Assembly: GCA_025435555.1 (NCBI GenBank)
Contig: JAIWWG010000043.1
Location: forward strand, 1 to 64,000
Length of the DNA stretch: 64,000 nucleotides
Direction: 5' to 3'
Origin: Chytriomyces cf. hyalinus JEL632
Lineage: Eukaryota > Chytridiomycota > Chytridiomycetes > Chytridiales > Chytriomycetaceae
The notes beneath the pieces are model-generated. The model searched no databases. It was not told the DNA's origin and saw only the letters and a list, made by a program, of their open reading frames with translations. Shown one piece after another: positions 31,432 through 40,507 of the stretch. The position numbers were made by a program, and so were the translations under genes. Numbering within the stretch: the stretch's first letter is position 1; every line of letters starts with the position of its first letter.

Positions 31432-32405
31432 ATGAACAGACCAAAGGCAGAACTTGGTGCCTGAGACTGGAACAAACAGCATGAATCTCTTGTCTACACC
31501 TACTTGAAAGAGCATGATGACGGGAAAAAGACAGGCACCAATATCAAAGAAGCAGTTCCAACTCTCAAAGCCTTTCAGGCCCCATGCTGAATGCAAAAAT
31601 TCGAAGCGTTTGCCAAAAAATTCAAGATTATGGAGATGGCAAGTACAATTTTCATTACACAAAAATGTTATTACACAAAAAATTGTTAGATTTTTTGTTC
31701 AATTTATTTCAGCATACAAGCATGCCAATGGACTTGTCCAGCTATCACTCCAAACCTGAAGATGAAGATTCCGACGCCGAGCCTGTCCTTCCTCCACCAC
31801 ATGTTGCATTCCCTGTTATGTGTCATGACCCCAGCCAAGCCTCAGTTTCCACTCTAGCTAAGCCAAACAAGCGCCAGAAGCCTGAGAGTCCCAAGAAAAC
31901 AACTTTTGTGGATGCCAACATGTATACCAAAGCTGTTGTGAGAGCCACACCTTTTGTGTTGACCTTACGCCTCCATGATCTCATGAGGTTCATGGATGAA
32001 AACACAGGGTTGCACCATGTGCAGATCATTTTGCATATTGTGACTGATCACGAGATCACGTACAATGTCACGGCTGATGGCAAGCAACTCATGTACACAG
32101 TCAAGCCCAAGACTGTTGCAGCAAGAAGCTTTGTGGATCCAAGTCACATGAACTTCAACTATGCCCCAAACCAAGCCATTGTCCAAAACTTCCACAATAA
32201 CCCTGGGACAGAGGAGTTCACATACACAATCACCTTACCTGAGGCTGTTGGCTCCAACTGTATCAGCAACAGATCAGTCTATTGGAAGGTTCAAATCACT
32301 GATACCAGTGGAGATCAAGTTCAAATTCTCCAGCCTGTTGCCAAAGTGTTAGTCTACATGGTCTCGGGTCAAAGAAATGGAGATCGTGAAAGTGACTGGA
32401 CATAG
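31432..32405 (+). pseudogene. Accessory gene of the outer IS5/Harbinger-like element, broken exon 1
   Basis: Homologous to 29901-30948. Exon 1 starts MNRPKAELGA and then has a TGA at codon 11 and a one-base loss in FQAP.LNAKI (about 31587). Exon 2 is fully open: TLRLHDLMRFMDENTGLHHV, FTYTITLPEAVGSNCISNRS, VAKVLVYMVSGQRNGDRESD. Clean exon 2 and damaged exon 1 suggest recent decay. Confidence 0.75.
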
Positions 32406-32500
32406 TGGACTTTATCGCTTTGACAGCTGTTTGTTCCCAGCTGTTTTTTTTTTTTTTGGGGTATACCAATCATCAAAAGTAAATATGAGTTTCTGTTTTA

Positions 32501-32533
32501 TTTGAAATTTGTGTGCCTTCCTGCAAATGTCAA
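32501..32533 (-). repeat. Right arm of the outer GGAAGGCACA element
   Basis: Reverse complement reads TTGACATTTG, then GGAAGGCACACAAATTTCAA. Confidence 0.7.
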
Positions 32534-32580
32534 TTTTGAATAGTCAAATTTATAAATTTGACAACTGCAAAATCACTCTA

Positions 32581-32615
32581 TTTGCCATTTCTCCAATTTG
32601 GTGCTGGACGCACAA
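32581..32615 (-). repeat. Right terminal inverted repeat of IS630-2
   Basis: Reverse complement starts TTGTGCGTCCAGCACC; followed by TA at 32616-32617. Confidence 0.78.
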
Positions 32616-32617
32616 TA

Positions 32618-33077
32618 TGTTTTTCAATGCTGTTTTCAATGATCCGTGAAACGAACCTGTTTGAAAAATACCTTGTTGTTTCATTTGCACTGACAAACAA
32701 GACATAAACGCAGGCGCAAGAAATCCAGAGCACCCCGAGTTAAGAAAAACAATGGCTGCACTCCCTTGAAGCATCATGCACTTTTATAATCCTTCCACTG
32801 ATTAATTGCTTACCATGCCAAGTTTGACACGTGATCTTGTTAGCCTGAACCAAAGTTTACACTCCAGCCTAACGACATTAAAACGTGTGGACAACATTTG
32901 CGCATCATGGAAAGGTTCATTGATTTTGAAATTCTCGTCAAATGTCGGAACAACTTTTTTTGATTCAATACTGTTCGGAGCAAATAGGATTTGACTTCCT
33001 CTGTGCACGCGCATTTTATATTTTTTTAATACTTTTTTGCGGGTGGACACGCCCCGTCGGAATAATGTATCCAATGC
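32618..33077. other. Unique DNA right of the transposon island
   Basis: No gene recognised. If the island is removed, this stretch joins the upstream region of gene H, so it probably contains H's original promoter. A TATA-like TTTTATATTTTTTTAATAC lies near 33012-33030. Confidence 0.45.
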
Positions 33078-33870
33078 AGAAGGGGCGGAAACGCGTCAAA
33101 CAACTTTTCAAGTACCTTGATCTTTCAGTCGCCCGTTGATATAAATCGGTCTGGGGCTGTTGATGCTGCTGACCATAATCACAACGCGGGAGCCAGTCCA
33201 ATACTCGGTTTCTTGGACTTGCAGCAACGCGTGCAAGTCGACTCGGTCGGTACCGCCTGAGGATGGATCATTGGCCAATTCCACAGTTCTAGGATCGAGC
33301 TCTGCCCCGTGCAGATAGATAGACAGACAGACATCCGTCAGCGCAGTCTGGCCTTGCGCCAGTTGCTCGGCACCATGCCCCGGAGATATGTTGCTAGCTA
33401 TGCAGGAACTTGTGAGATGGCTAGAATTAATTGAGTGTTACATAATTGTGGCAGTGAGAAAGCCAACAGCCCGACTGACTTACCTAAACTGGTCGGGTAG
33501 AGTGCAACGTAACTGGGGACCAAACCATGTGCTAACCGAAGCGCGCATCGGACGTAAAACGGGGTCATCTATTTCTAATTGTTCCCTCATTTCAGCCACG
33601 GACAGTGTATGTAGCGGTTGGTGTCCCGGTGAGCGTGAACATTGCAGCGTGCCTCCATTTCAAGAAACAGCAGCTCCGAATCTCGGCATCCACTTTTCGA
33701 GACTACGGTTTTGCCAACACACCAACACACTGGCATTTCGAGCTCGTTATCGGCGCATAGGCAAGAGACACGTGATAGAGACCGTATGCGTTTTGAAGGC
33801 ACTTCAAGAGGTTGGTTATTGGACAGAGGGATGAAGAGTCTTTGAGATGCGTCGAGATTCACCATGTTTT
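33078..33870 (-). pseudogene. FEELL-family copy I, decayed
   Basis: The left end encodes EKLFDAFPPLLHW (minus, about 33070-33110), matching the family tail EELFDAFP, but the segment before it has lost several bases. The helix block survives as SELLFLEMEARCNVHAHRD near 33640-33690; KGDAEIP is lost. Upstream DNA (33760-33830) still aligns with the start regions of genes J and K. No open frame joins the parts. Confidence 0.68.
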
Positions 33871-34319
33871 TTGGGGGGTCACAGCCATCCCCATGTGACT
33901 GCCGACACATCCGAAATCGGGATACCTTCCCGACGCACGGATAGCGCCGAGTGTGACACCAACCTCGTGATGCTGATGAAATTGTTGTAAAATGCAATTT
34001 TTGCTTTGCATTCTTTTGCCCATTTTTGTTTTGTTTTTTGGTTTGGACCAAACAGGATCGGCACTTTATTTTTTATACTCTCCGCACGTCGGAATAAAAT
34101 AATAGTGATAACAACAATAATAATGTTCATTAATTGATGATAAAAAGATATATGGGAGTATATGCAGAAGGATATGTGTGCATCATTTAAGCAAGGATAT
34201 AATATAATAGCATGGCAAGGATTTCAAGGATGGGAATGTAAAGCATGACAGAAGAGATTTTCAAGGATTTCAAGGAGATACGGAGGGCGGGATAGGTGTC
34301 AAGGAGGAGTGCGCATGTG

Positions 34320-34952
34320 TCAGTGGAAAGACGGGTGCGGAAACGCGTCAAACAACTCTTCAAAATTCGAAAAAGAAACCGTTTCAATCCCATGTGTAAC
34401 ACCGACGACACTAATCACTCCATTGCGGTTAATATTGTTGAACTCATGGTTGGTGTAGTCTGGAATTTGATTTACTGCTGGGGCTTGCAGCAGCAGCGGG
34501 TGAGTCTCAACAAGGTCGACAGCACCTACAAGCGCATTCATCGGCCAATTCCACTGCTGAGGAAACCAGATTGGTCCCAAATCGTTGATCGCCGCTGCCT
34601 CGTGGAGGATAGCATCCGTCAGCACAGACTGGCCTTGCGCTTCTTGCTCGGAAGAATCCCTGGCTGGGAGCATAGCGGCATCGAACGGGAAAGGGTCAAT
34701 GGAGCCCAGCATCAACCACTCCTTATCCAGTTGCTCCCTCATTTCAGCCACGAGTTGGTTGTGAAGAGGTTGGAGTCTTTGGCGGTCGGCGTGAACCTTG
34801 CGACGTGCCTCGATTTCAAGAAGAACCAACTCCTTATCAGTTGGAACCTCGGCATTTCCCTTTAACGTGTAAGGTTTTGCCAGGACACGGGGTTGGCGGA
34901 CTCGTTGGCGGTGCAGCGGCAAGAGACGCGTGAAGGAGGCAGTAGTATGCAT
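34320..34952 (-). CDS. FEELL-family protein J
   Basis: A 210-residue single-exon member starting MHTTASFTRLLPLHRQRVRQ. The block LKGNAEVPTDKELVLLEIEA is followed by HADRQRLQPLHNQLVAEMRE. The CLH motif reads AILHEAAAINDLGPIWFP. The tail is VSFSNFEELFDAFPHPSFH. It is the closest relative of gene K: both have VLAKPY before the block and LGPIW.P..WNWPM in the middle. Function unknown. Confidence 0.78.
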   Translation of the reverse strand: MHTTASFTRLLPLHRQRVRQPRVLAKPYTLKGNAEVPTDKELVLLEIEARRKVHADRQRLQPLHNQLVAEMREQLDKEWLMLGSIDPFPFDAAMLPARDSSEQEAQGQSVLTDAILHEAAAINDLGPIWFPQQWNWPMNALVGAVDLVETHPLLLQAPAVNQIPDYTNHEFNNINRNGVISVVGVTHGIETVSFSNFEELFDAFPHPSFH

Positions 34953-35924
34953 CTTTGAAGGATTATAGTGTTTTTGGGGAAAGTCTCCGAGTCGGGTAGA
35001 GATTTTTTATGTTTCTGAGTTCGGGATATGACGAATTTTTACGCAACGAGAATGGGCTTTGGTTCTGCGTGGCTTTCGGTGGCCCTTATTGCTACATTTT
35101 TGTTGTGTCACTTTTGGCATTTATGGAGATGTCAACTTGAAAACGGAAATTTTTATGTTTGGGCATGGCAAACCTAAACCTTCTCATCCTCGATGGCTGC
35201 TTTTTGTGGGCATGGCTCAGCTGTTTCATAAAAGTATCTCTGTGTGGAAACGACTACTTTTCCTTCTCCGAAATCTTTGACTCGATACCCAATACTTGCC
35301 CGACAAAAAAATTTCTCTGTGCATGGTGTCAAACAATGGAAGAAGGGATACGGCATGGCAACCACTGCGTTTCTTACCAAGACTGAGCGTAGAACAGATG
35401 CGGATACCGCAAGAAGTGGATAAGACCTCCCATTCCGCAATTGCCAGCGTGATTCTGACATGGTAGCCCAACCAAAGTTTGGTGTCACATTTAGTTGGTT
35501 ACTTTTTCATTTTCAATTGCTTGTTTCAGATATTGGACACGCAAAATTCACAGGACTTGCGGATTGGCGCGTCGCTATTCCCGACAGTGACACCGCTCAT
35601 TCAATGCAGCGACTGCTCAGTTGGAAAGGAACAAGTCGAGTCGGTTCAATCAAGACACCCGACAGTCTTTGGCTCCCGCAAATTCTCTTGCGACAACTCA
35701 GGCGGGAATGAAAAGATGTGACAATCCATGGAGGCGCAAGTTTGGTTGGGAAACCTGAGGGTGCTTCAGAGCTGACACATGGGCAACACCGGATTCCAAA
35801 AGACTCTCAAACTGTCTCAATTGCATCGGTGCAACCACAAGTGTCGGGAAATGCGCCTGGGTTTTCTTTCGGAGTCAGGTCTGGACCAGAATAAACTTTT
35901 CTCTCACGACTCTCGGTGTGGCAA

Positions 35925-36112
35925 CAGCGCGTTCGAGCACATCAGCAGGAAACCATTCCGAATTCAACCCGAACCCTCATTCCAACGCTGGCTATAAGCA
36001 TCTGTTCTGAACTTGGAACAGGTCGCGTGACGCTCCAAATGACCAAGGAAGGGAAACTAAAATTTTAGCAAGAACTTCTGAGCCGGTTTTAGCAGAAATA
36101 AAATATTGTTCG
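35925..36112 (+). repeat. Decayed direct repeat, copy 1
   Basis: Matches 37183-37380 in the same orientation. Shared runs include TCTGTTCTGAACT, GGTCGCGTGACG, CAAATGACCA and GAGCCGGT, separated by small gaps. Probably part of a tandem duplication about 1.26 kb long. Confidence 0.7.
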
Positions 36113-36469
36113 ACGGTGCAGTGGAAAGAGGTGCATACAATGGGCAGTACCAGAAACTATAATGGGTCCCTGCTGGCAGTACCAGATTCTGGTGGGTCAA
36201 TGGTTGTAAGAAGCCTATCCACATGTGAATTCCATGGCGCTTTCAGGATTCCAACCAACCTTACGCCTTCATGGATCGTGGGATGTGTGCTCATGTTTTC
36301 CATGTCTGGGTCGTCCAAGACATATCTCAAGAGAATTTTGAAGGACGTCGAGGTGTCGGGCTTGGCGGTTGAGTGTCTTTGTTACACGTTCCCAACTCTG
36401 TTCATAACGCAGTTCCTTTGTGAAATGAGTGTCGCTGCAGTCCCTGCGCAGGAGGAACGGAGTCGCTGT

Positions 36470-36499
<30 letters not shown>
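36470..36499 (+). repeat. 30-base poly-G run
   Basis: An uninterrupted G run. On either strand it opens long poly-Gly or poly-Pro frames that are artefacts. Confidence 0.97.
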
Positions 36500-36500
<1 letters not shown>

Positions 36501-37182
36501 GAGCGCAGAAGCTGAGAGGAATCCGCAAGTCGGATGATTTTTTGCCTGTTCCAAGTGTGAGCAAGCAAGTTGAACATGAACATGAACAACAAATCTCCAA
36601 AAAAGCAATCTGTAACACCAACTTTTGGGGTTCCCTGTGTCAGAATCACGCTGGAAACTGCGGAATGGGAGTTTTCCTTATCCAAAAGGACGCGACATCC
36701 CCGTTTTGTTCTGAGCTAGGCGCTTGCTGTGGTGACATGCGTTTTGCCGGCCAATGGCGCGACCATATTTTTCATTCATTGACTCGCACTTGAGCAGAGA
36801 AAACTTTTTTGTCGCACAAGAGTGTCCTTTTGTTCGTGCCCAAAAACGTGTCCGTCATCCAATTGACATCTCCCTCCGAAACGGCCAAACAGTGACACAA
36901 CAAAATGACACAAATAAGGGAAGCGATGCAGAAAATGATGTCCCAATTTCCTGATGAGCATCACTCTCTCACAAGGTTTTATCGCCGGATTTTTTAAAAG
37001 GCCTTACTTTTGAAAAATTGTCCACTGCCAAACATTCTGACAGGATGCGTTTGGATAACCAAGAAGCACGTTAAAACAAGGTTGACTCCGCTCTCATGGC
37101 CATCAAAGAATAAAAAAAAAAGGATGACGTCGGTGTAACCGCGGCTCCCAGGAGATGCGGTTCTTTCACGACTGTCGGCCTG

Positions 37183-37380
37183 GTACCAGCGCATTCGAGC
37201 ACAGAAACGGACATATTTCCGATTCAAACCCGCACCCCCCATCCCACCGCTAACGACAAAGAATCTGTTCTGAACTCGAACAGGGGTCGCGTGACGGTCA
37301 AATGACCAGGGGTGCGGGAAAAATTAAAATTTGCGAGAAAAAAAGTTTTAGTTCGGAGCCGGTCCTGGCAGGAACAAAAA
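37183..37380 (+). repeat. Decayed direct repeat, copy 2
   Basis: Partner of 35925-36112. Confidence 0.7.
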
Positions 37381-37633
37381 TAGCAGTCGTGCATGGGAAT
37401 TGGGAAGTACGCGATAAAAAATTGAAGAGATAAATCGGGTCTTTATTCATATTCAAGTGCGAGGGTTGTTCAGGTTGTTATGTGCCTTGAAACACCGTCG
37501 ACACGATTAAAAAAAAAAGGCGTAAAATTACAAAGTGCTAATTGCAGATAAATAGAAGCAAATAATATGTAAGCAATAACGTCAAAATAGATACAGTGTC
37601 AATGCAGACAGGTCTCAAGCGAGCATGTTATGA

Positions 37634-38227
37634 TCAAGGAAGAGCCGGAAGCGGAAACGCGTCAAACAACTCTTCAAAATTCGTAAAAGACACCAAGTCA
37701 ATCTCACTCGTGACACTGATACTCATTGATCCGCTGTTGCTGATACTGTGGGCCATGTTGCTACCGCAGTCCGAATCTTGTTGGCTCTCGGCTTGCAGGA
37801 AAGTGTGAAGGTCGGTAGCACTTGAGGTTAAATCCATCGGCCAGTTCCACAGTTCAGGGATCCAGATGGGCCCCAAGATGTCAATCGCAACAGCCTCGTG
37901 GAGGCACAAGTCCAACAGTGCTGCCTGGTTCTGCACTACTTGCTCGGAAGAACCACTGGCTCCGAGCATACCAATGTCAGTCGCACCAAAGACACGCATT
38001 AAGCGCTCCTTTTCAAGTTGTTCCCTCATTTCAGCCACATATCGCGTGTGTAGAGGCTGGAGTCTTTCACGGTCAGCGCGAACCTTGCGACGTGCCTCGA
38101 TTTCAAGAAGCAGCAGTTCCTCGTCAGCAGGAATCTCTGCATCTCCCTTCAGGGAGTAAGGTTTTGCCAAAACACGTGTTTGTCGGACCCGTTGGTCTTG
38201 CTGCGGAATGACACGGCGAGTTTGCAT
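37634..38227 (-). CDS. FEELL-family protein K
   Basis: An intact 197-residue member starting MQTRRVIPQQDQRVRQTRVL. The block LKGDAEIPADEELLLLEIEA is followed by ADRERLQPLHTRYVAEMREQ. The CLH motif reads LCLHEAVAIDILGPIWIP. The tail is VSFTNFEELFDAFPLPALP. Acidic/hydrophobic C-terminus, basic N-terminus. Function unknown. Confidence 0.78.
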   Translation of the reverse strand: MQTRRVIPQQDQRVRQTRVLAKPYSLKGDAEIPADEELLLLEIEARRKVRADRERLQPLHTRYVAEMREQLEKERLMRVFGATDIGMLGASGSSEQVVQNQAALLDLCLHEAVAIDILGPIWIPELWNWPMDLTSSATDLHTFLQAESQQDSDCGSNMAHSISNSGSMSISVTSEIDLVSFTNFEELFDAFPLPALP

Positions 38228-39487
38228 CTTGAAAGGACTTGGGATGGGGAGGGGGAAGGGAAAAAGTCGCCGGGATGAGTCTCGCTTTTTTGGTGTGTTT
38301 GAGTTGGGAAATGAGCAATTTTTCCTGGATGTCGTGAATATTTATGCTGCTCTCTTTGCGCATGGCTCTCGAGGCCTTATTGCGAAAGTATTTGTACCAC
38401 CCTTGCCCTATAAGGAGATGCGGTACTTTCAACTGCCAACCACATTTTGACGTCACGTGAGTATAAGCTTTAGCTTTAGACACGGACAAGGGTGGGAACA
38501 ATGATATTGTTTGAGGGGAGTAAAGCAAGTCTTGCAAAAGTGGTGCAACCAGAGATCCTTTTTTCTGGCGTTCTTCCTTCTTCAACGACCTGTCGCTCAA
38601 GTAAAAAAAAACCTGTCCAACAACGGTTTACAAGATATCCACATGATACATCAACGCGATACGGTGTCCCCACTTCGCTGGATGGATATCAACCCTGCCT
38701 CCGGTTGGACATGCGCGAGATGGACCCCAATGGAAAAAACAAGAAAATAAGTTCCTGTCAAGGATGGATCACATCCGGAAATCCTTCCGAAGCATTCCGA
38801 GAGCATCTCCCTTCGTTGTATTATGTAAAAAAAAGGTTGAACACGTCGTGCATTTGAAGTGCTTGGGTCCAACAGACGCAGATAGCGGTGAGGCAAAATA
38901 AAGCGACATTGTCGGCTGGCGCACTCTAGACATGCAGCACATGAACGATGGTGTTGCAGGTCATACTGCCGCTGCATGCGATGGATGTGGCCCGATGGGG
39001 ACCGATGGGGAGCACCTTTTCAAGATGTCGGCGATCCCTGCCAAACACGCTCAGCCAAAAAAAGGGAACATCCGCATCGCGTACAAATCGTTTTGCTGCT
39101 TGGATATAAAGACACGCGGGGATGGGTGCTTGTCACTTTGAGGAACAAGCCCATAATTAAAAATTATTTCTACTGATTCATCACAGCTGACAGGTGCTTC
39201 ACGCATTCATGTTGTAGTAACCCAGAGTGACGCAGAACATTTTGATAGAGCCACAAACTGGGAATGCGCACGTCAATCTTGAAAGCATCGGCTAAATACA
39301 GTCCGTCCAATGAAAATACGCGACGCGAAACCGACAGCCTGTGTTTGCACTGCAGCCCTGATCCCGGTAGTCACTTGAGAGCTCACAGATTTCTATTTCT
39401 ATTTCTATTTCTATTTTATTTTATTTTGTTTTATTTTTATTTTTCTTATAAATATATTTATTCAGTTCTTCAAGAGAGAAAGAGAAG

Positions 39488-39518
<31 letters not shown>

Positions 39519-39641
39519 TACCCAGTCAATAAATGTCCCCAGATTGAGCAAAGGTCCATAATATACAAAACACAGCTTTTTGACGGTGTGTGACTCATCT
39601 TGAGTGCACAGAAAACCTTGAGATCCAAGAACGTGGAAACG
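38228..39641. other. Intergenic region with microsatellites
   Basis: No gene recognised. A plus frame at 38492-38857 (121 codons) and a minus frame at 38651-38977 are open but unlike anything I know. Simple repeats lie at 39389-39520. Confidence 0.45.
39389..39520. repeat. TTTCTA/TTTTA microsatellite and GA-repeat tract
   Basis: TCTATT units followed by TTTTATT units at 39389-39445, then a purine tract ending in (GA)n at 39478-39519. Confidence 0.9.
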
Positions 39642-40091
39642 TCATACAGGCTGCTGAATCGGCCGTCCAACGCCATCTGGCGCCCTCTGACTGCTCACGC
39701 CAGTCCCACCAACCTCCGCATCCATGCCCACAACTCCAACTTGACTCTGTCCCGGCACAGGTACAATCTCGGGCGAAGTTGACCCATCTGAACTCGTCGT
39801 TACATCTGTGTCGGTATAGATTCGTTCTCTTCGCAAGACAGCCTCCTTCTCCCGATCCAGTTGGTTGCGCATATCCAGCAGCGCCTGTGCAAGTAGGGGT
39901 TCTTCGCGCGCTCTGTCGCTCATTGCGTTAAACTCAGCATCCAGTTCGAGAAAGAAGAGTTGCATTTCGTCGGGCAGCTCGGCGTCTCCTTTACGGGCTT
40001 TGTGTCTGAGCATGCGGTTACGGTGCTGCTGTTGATTCTGTTGCTGTTGATGGCTGTGGGTCTGTCGTAGGTGGCGCTCTTGTGGTTGCAT
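39642..40091 (-). CDS. FEELL-family protein L, short form without the tail
   Basis: A 149-residue member starting MQPQERHLRQTHSHQQQQNQ (Gln/His/Arg-rich). The block RKGDAELPDEMQLFFLELDA is followed by SDRAREEPLLAQALLDMRNQ, a clear match to the family. The protein then ends ..VGRPIQQPV without the FEELL tail or the CLH motif. Either the C-terminal part lies in an unseen exon, or this member, like B, lacks it. It is the last array member on the right. Confidence 0.68.
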   Translation of the reverse strand: MQPQERHLRQTHSHQQQQNQQQHRNRMLRHKARKGDAELPDEMQLFFLELDAEFNAMSDRAREEPLLAQALLDMRNQLDREKEAVLRRERIYTDTDVTTSSDGSTSPEIVPVPGQSQVGVVGMDAEVGGTGVSSQRAPDGVGRPIQQPV

Positions 40092-40507
40092 TATGGATCT
40101 CGATTTTGTTGGATTTTTTTAAGGTTTTTCCACTTCGGCGAAGTGCGAGAAATTGGAGTGGCCTCGTTGTGTGGACTGGGAGGGACGACAGAGCTTGCGC
40201 ACACCATCTCAGACATGCATAACACCACTAGAATGGTATGGTCACCAGCTGGACTCCAGATTACTCCATGCGAGAACACGTTTCCGTTGACTGGGCGCTG
40301 GACGCGGTACAACTTCCCGCAGCGCCGTAAACGCTCAGGTGCACACTACCAAGTTCAGAATGCTCCAGCACAAACTGTAAATCCCTACCTCACCTCCTCC
40401 CCTCTCTCTCGTCCCTCTGGGTCGCAGCCTCTCTCTCGCCTGGGTATAAATAAATCGCGACAATAAACCCACCAATAATCAGTCCGTAAAATTTAACAAA
40501 AAAACAG
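40092..40507. promoter_or_regulatory. Upstream region between gene L and the nucleoredoxin-like gene
   Basis: About 415 bp between divergent genes. GGGTATAAATAAATCG at 40442-40457, some 60 bp before the ATG at 40508, is a good TATA-box candidate. A pyrimidine-rich stretch (CCTCCTCCCCTCTCTCTCG) precedes it. Confidence 0.45.

Larger units (their letters stand above)
26860..32533. mobile_element. Outer IS5/Harbinger-like element with GGAAGGCACA ends
   Basis: Left arm 26860-26894 and right arm 32501-32533 are inverted: TTGACATTTG, then a short gap, GGAAGGCACA and AATTTCAAA in both. Its transposase (26939-27880, minus) and accessory gene (31432-32405, plus) are degraded and lie at opposite ends, because the inner element was inserted in the shared promoter region between them. 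Exact borders and target duplication were not found. Confidence 0.7.
16516..32615. mobile_element. Outer IS630/Tc1-like element (IS630-2), enlarged by nested insertions
   Basis: The two ends are inverted copies: 16516-16550 and 32581-32615 match at 33 of 35 positions, begin TTGTGCG, and are each bordered by TA (16514-16515 and 32616-32617), the target duplication of this superfamily. The element's own DNA is only 16516-16571, 23243 to about 24905, and short stretches further right. Its degraded transposase (23260-24306) and accessory gene (24427-24905) lie in the middle. The remaining length is other transposons inserted into it. The distance from the end to the transposase ATG, with the insert removed, is about 73 nt, close to the 83 nt in IS630-1. 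Confidence 0.75.
34953..37633. other. 2.7-kb stretch without a supported gene
   Basis: Open frames are short and unlike known proteins. It contains a 30-bp poly-G run and a decayed direct duplication (see separate entries). By position it includes the upstream region of J and the 3' flank of K. It may hide further decayed array copies, but I could not read the family motifs in it. Confidence 0.5.

Noticed and set aside
32802-33074. 90-codon minus frame right of the island
   Set aside because: No similarity seen and no start context; probably upstream DNA of gene H.
36382-36685. Open frames with poly-Pro or poly-Gly
   Set aside because: They exist only because of the 30-bp G run; there is no similarity on either side of it.
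38492-38977. Overlapping 121- and 108-codon frames on both strands
   Set aside because: Neither resembles a known protein or a neighbour; treated as chance frames.
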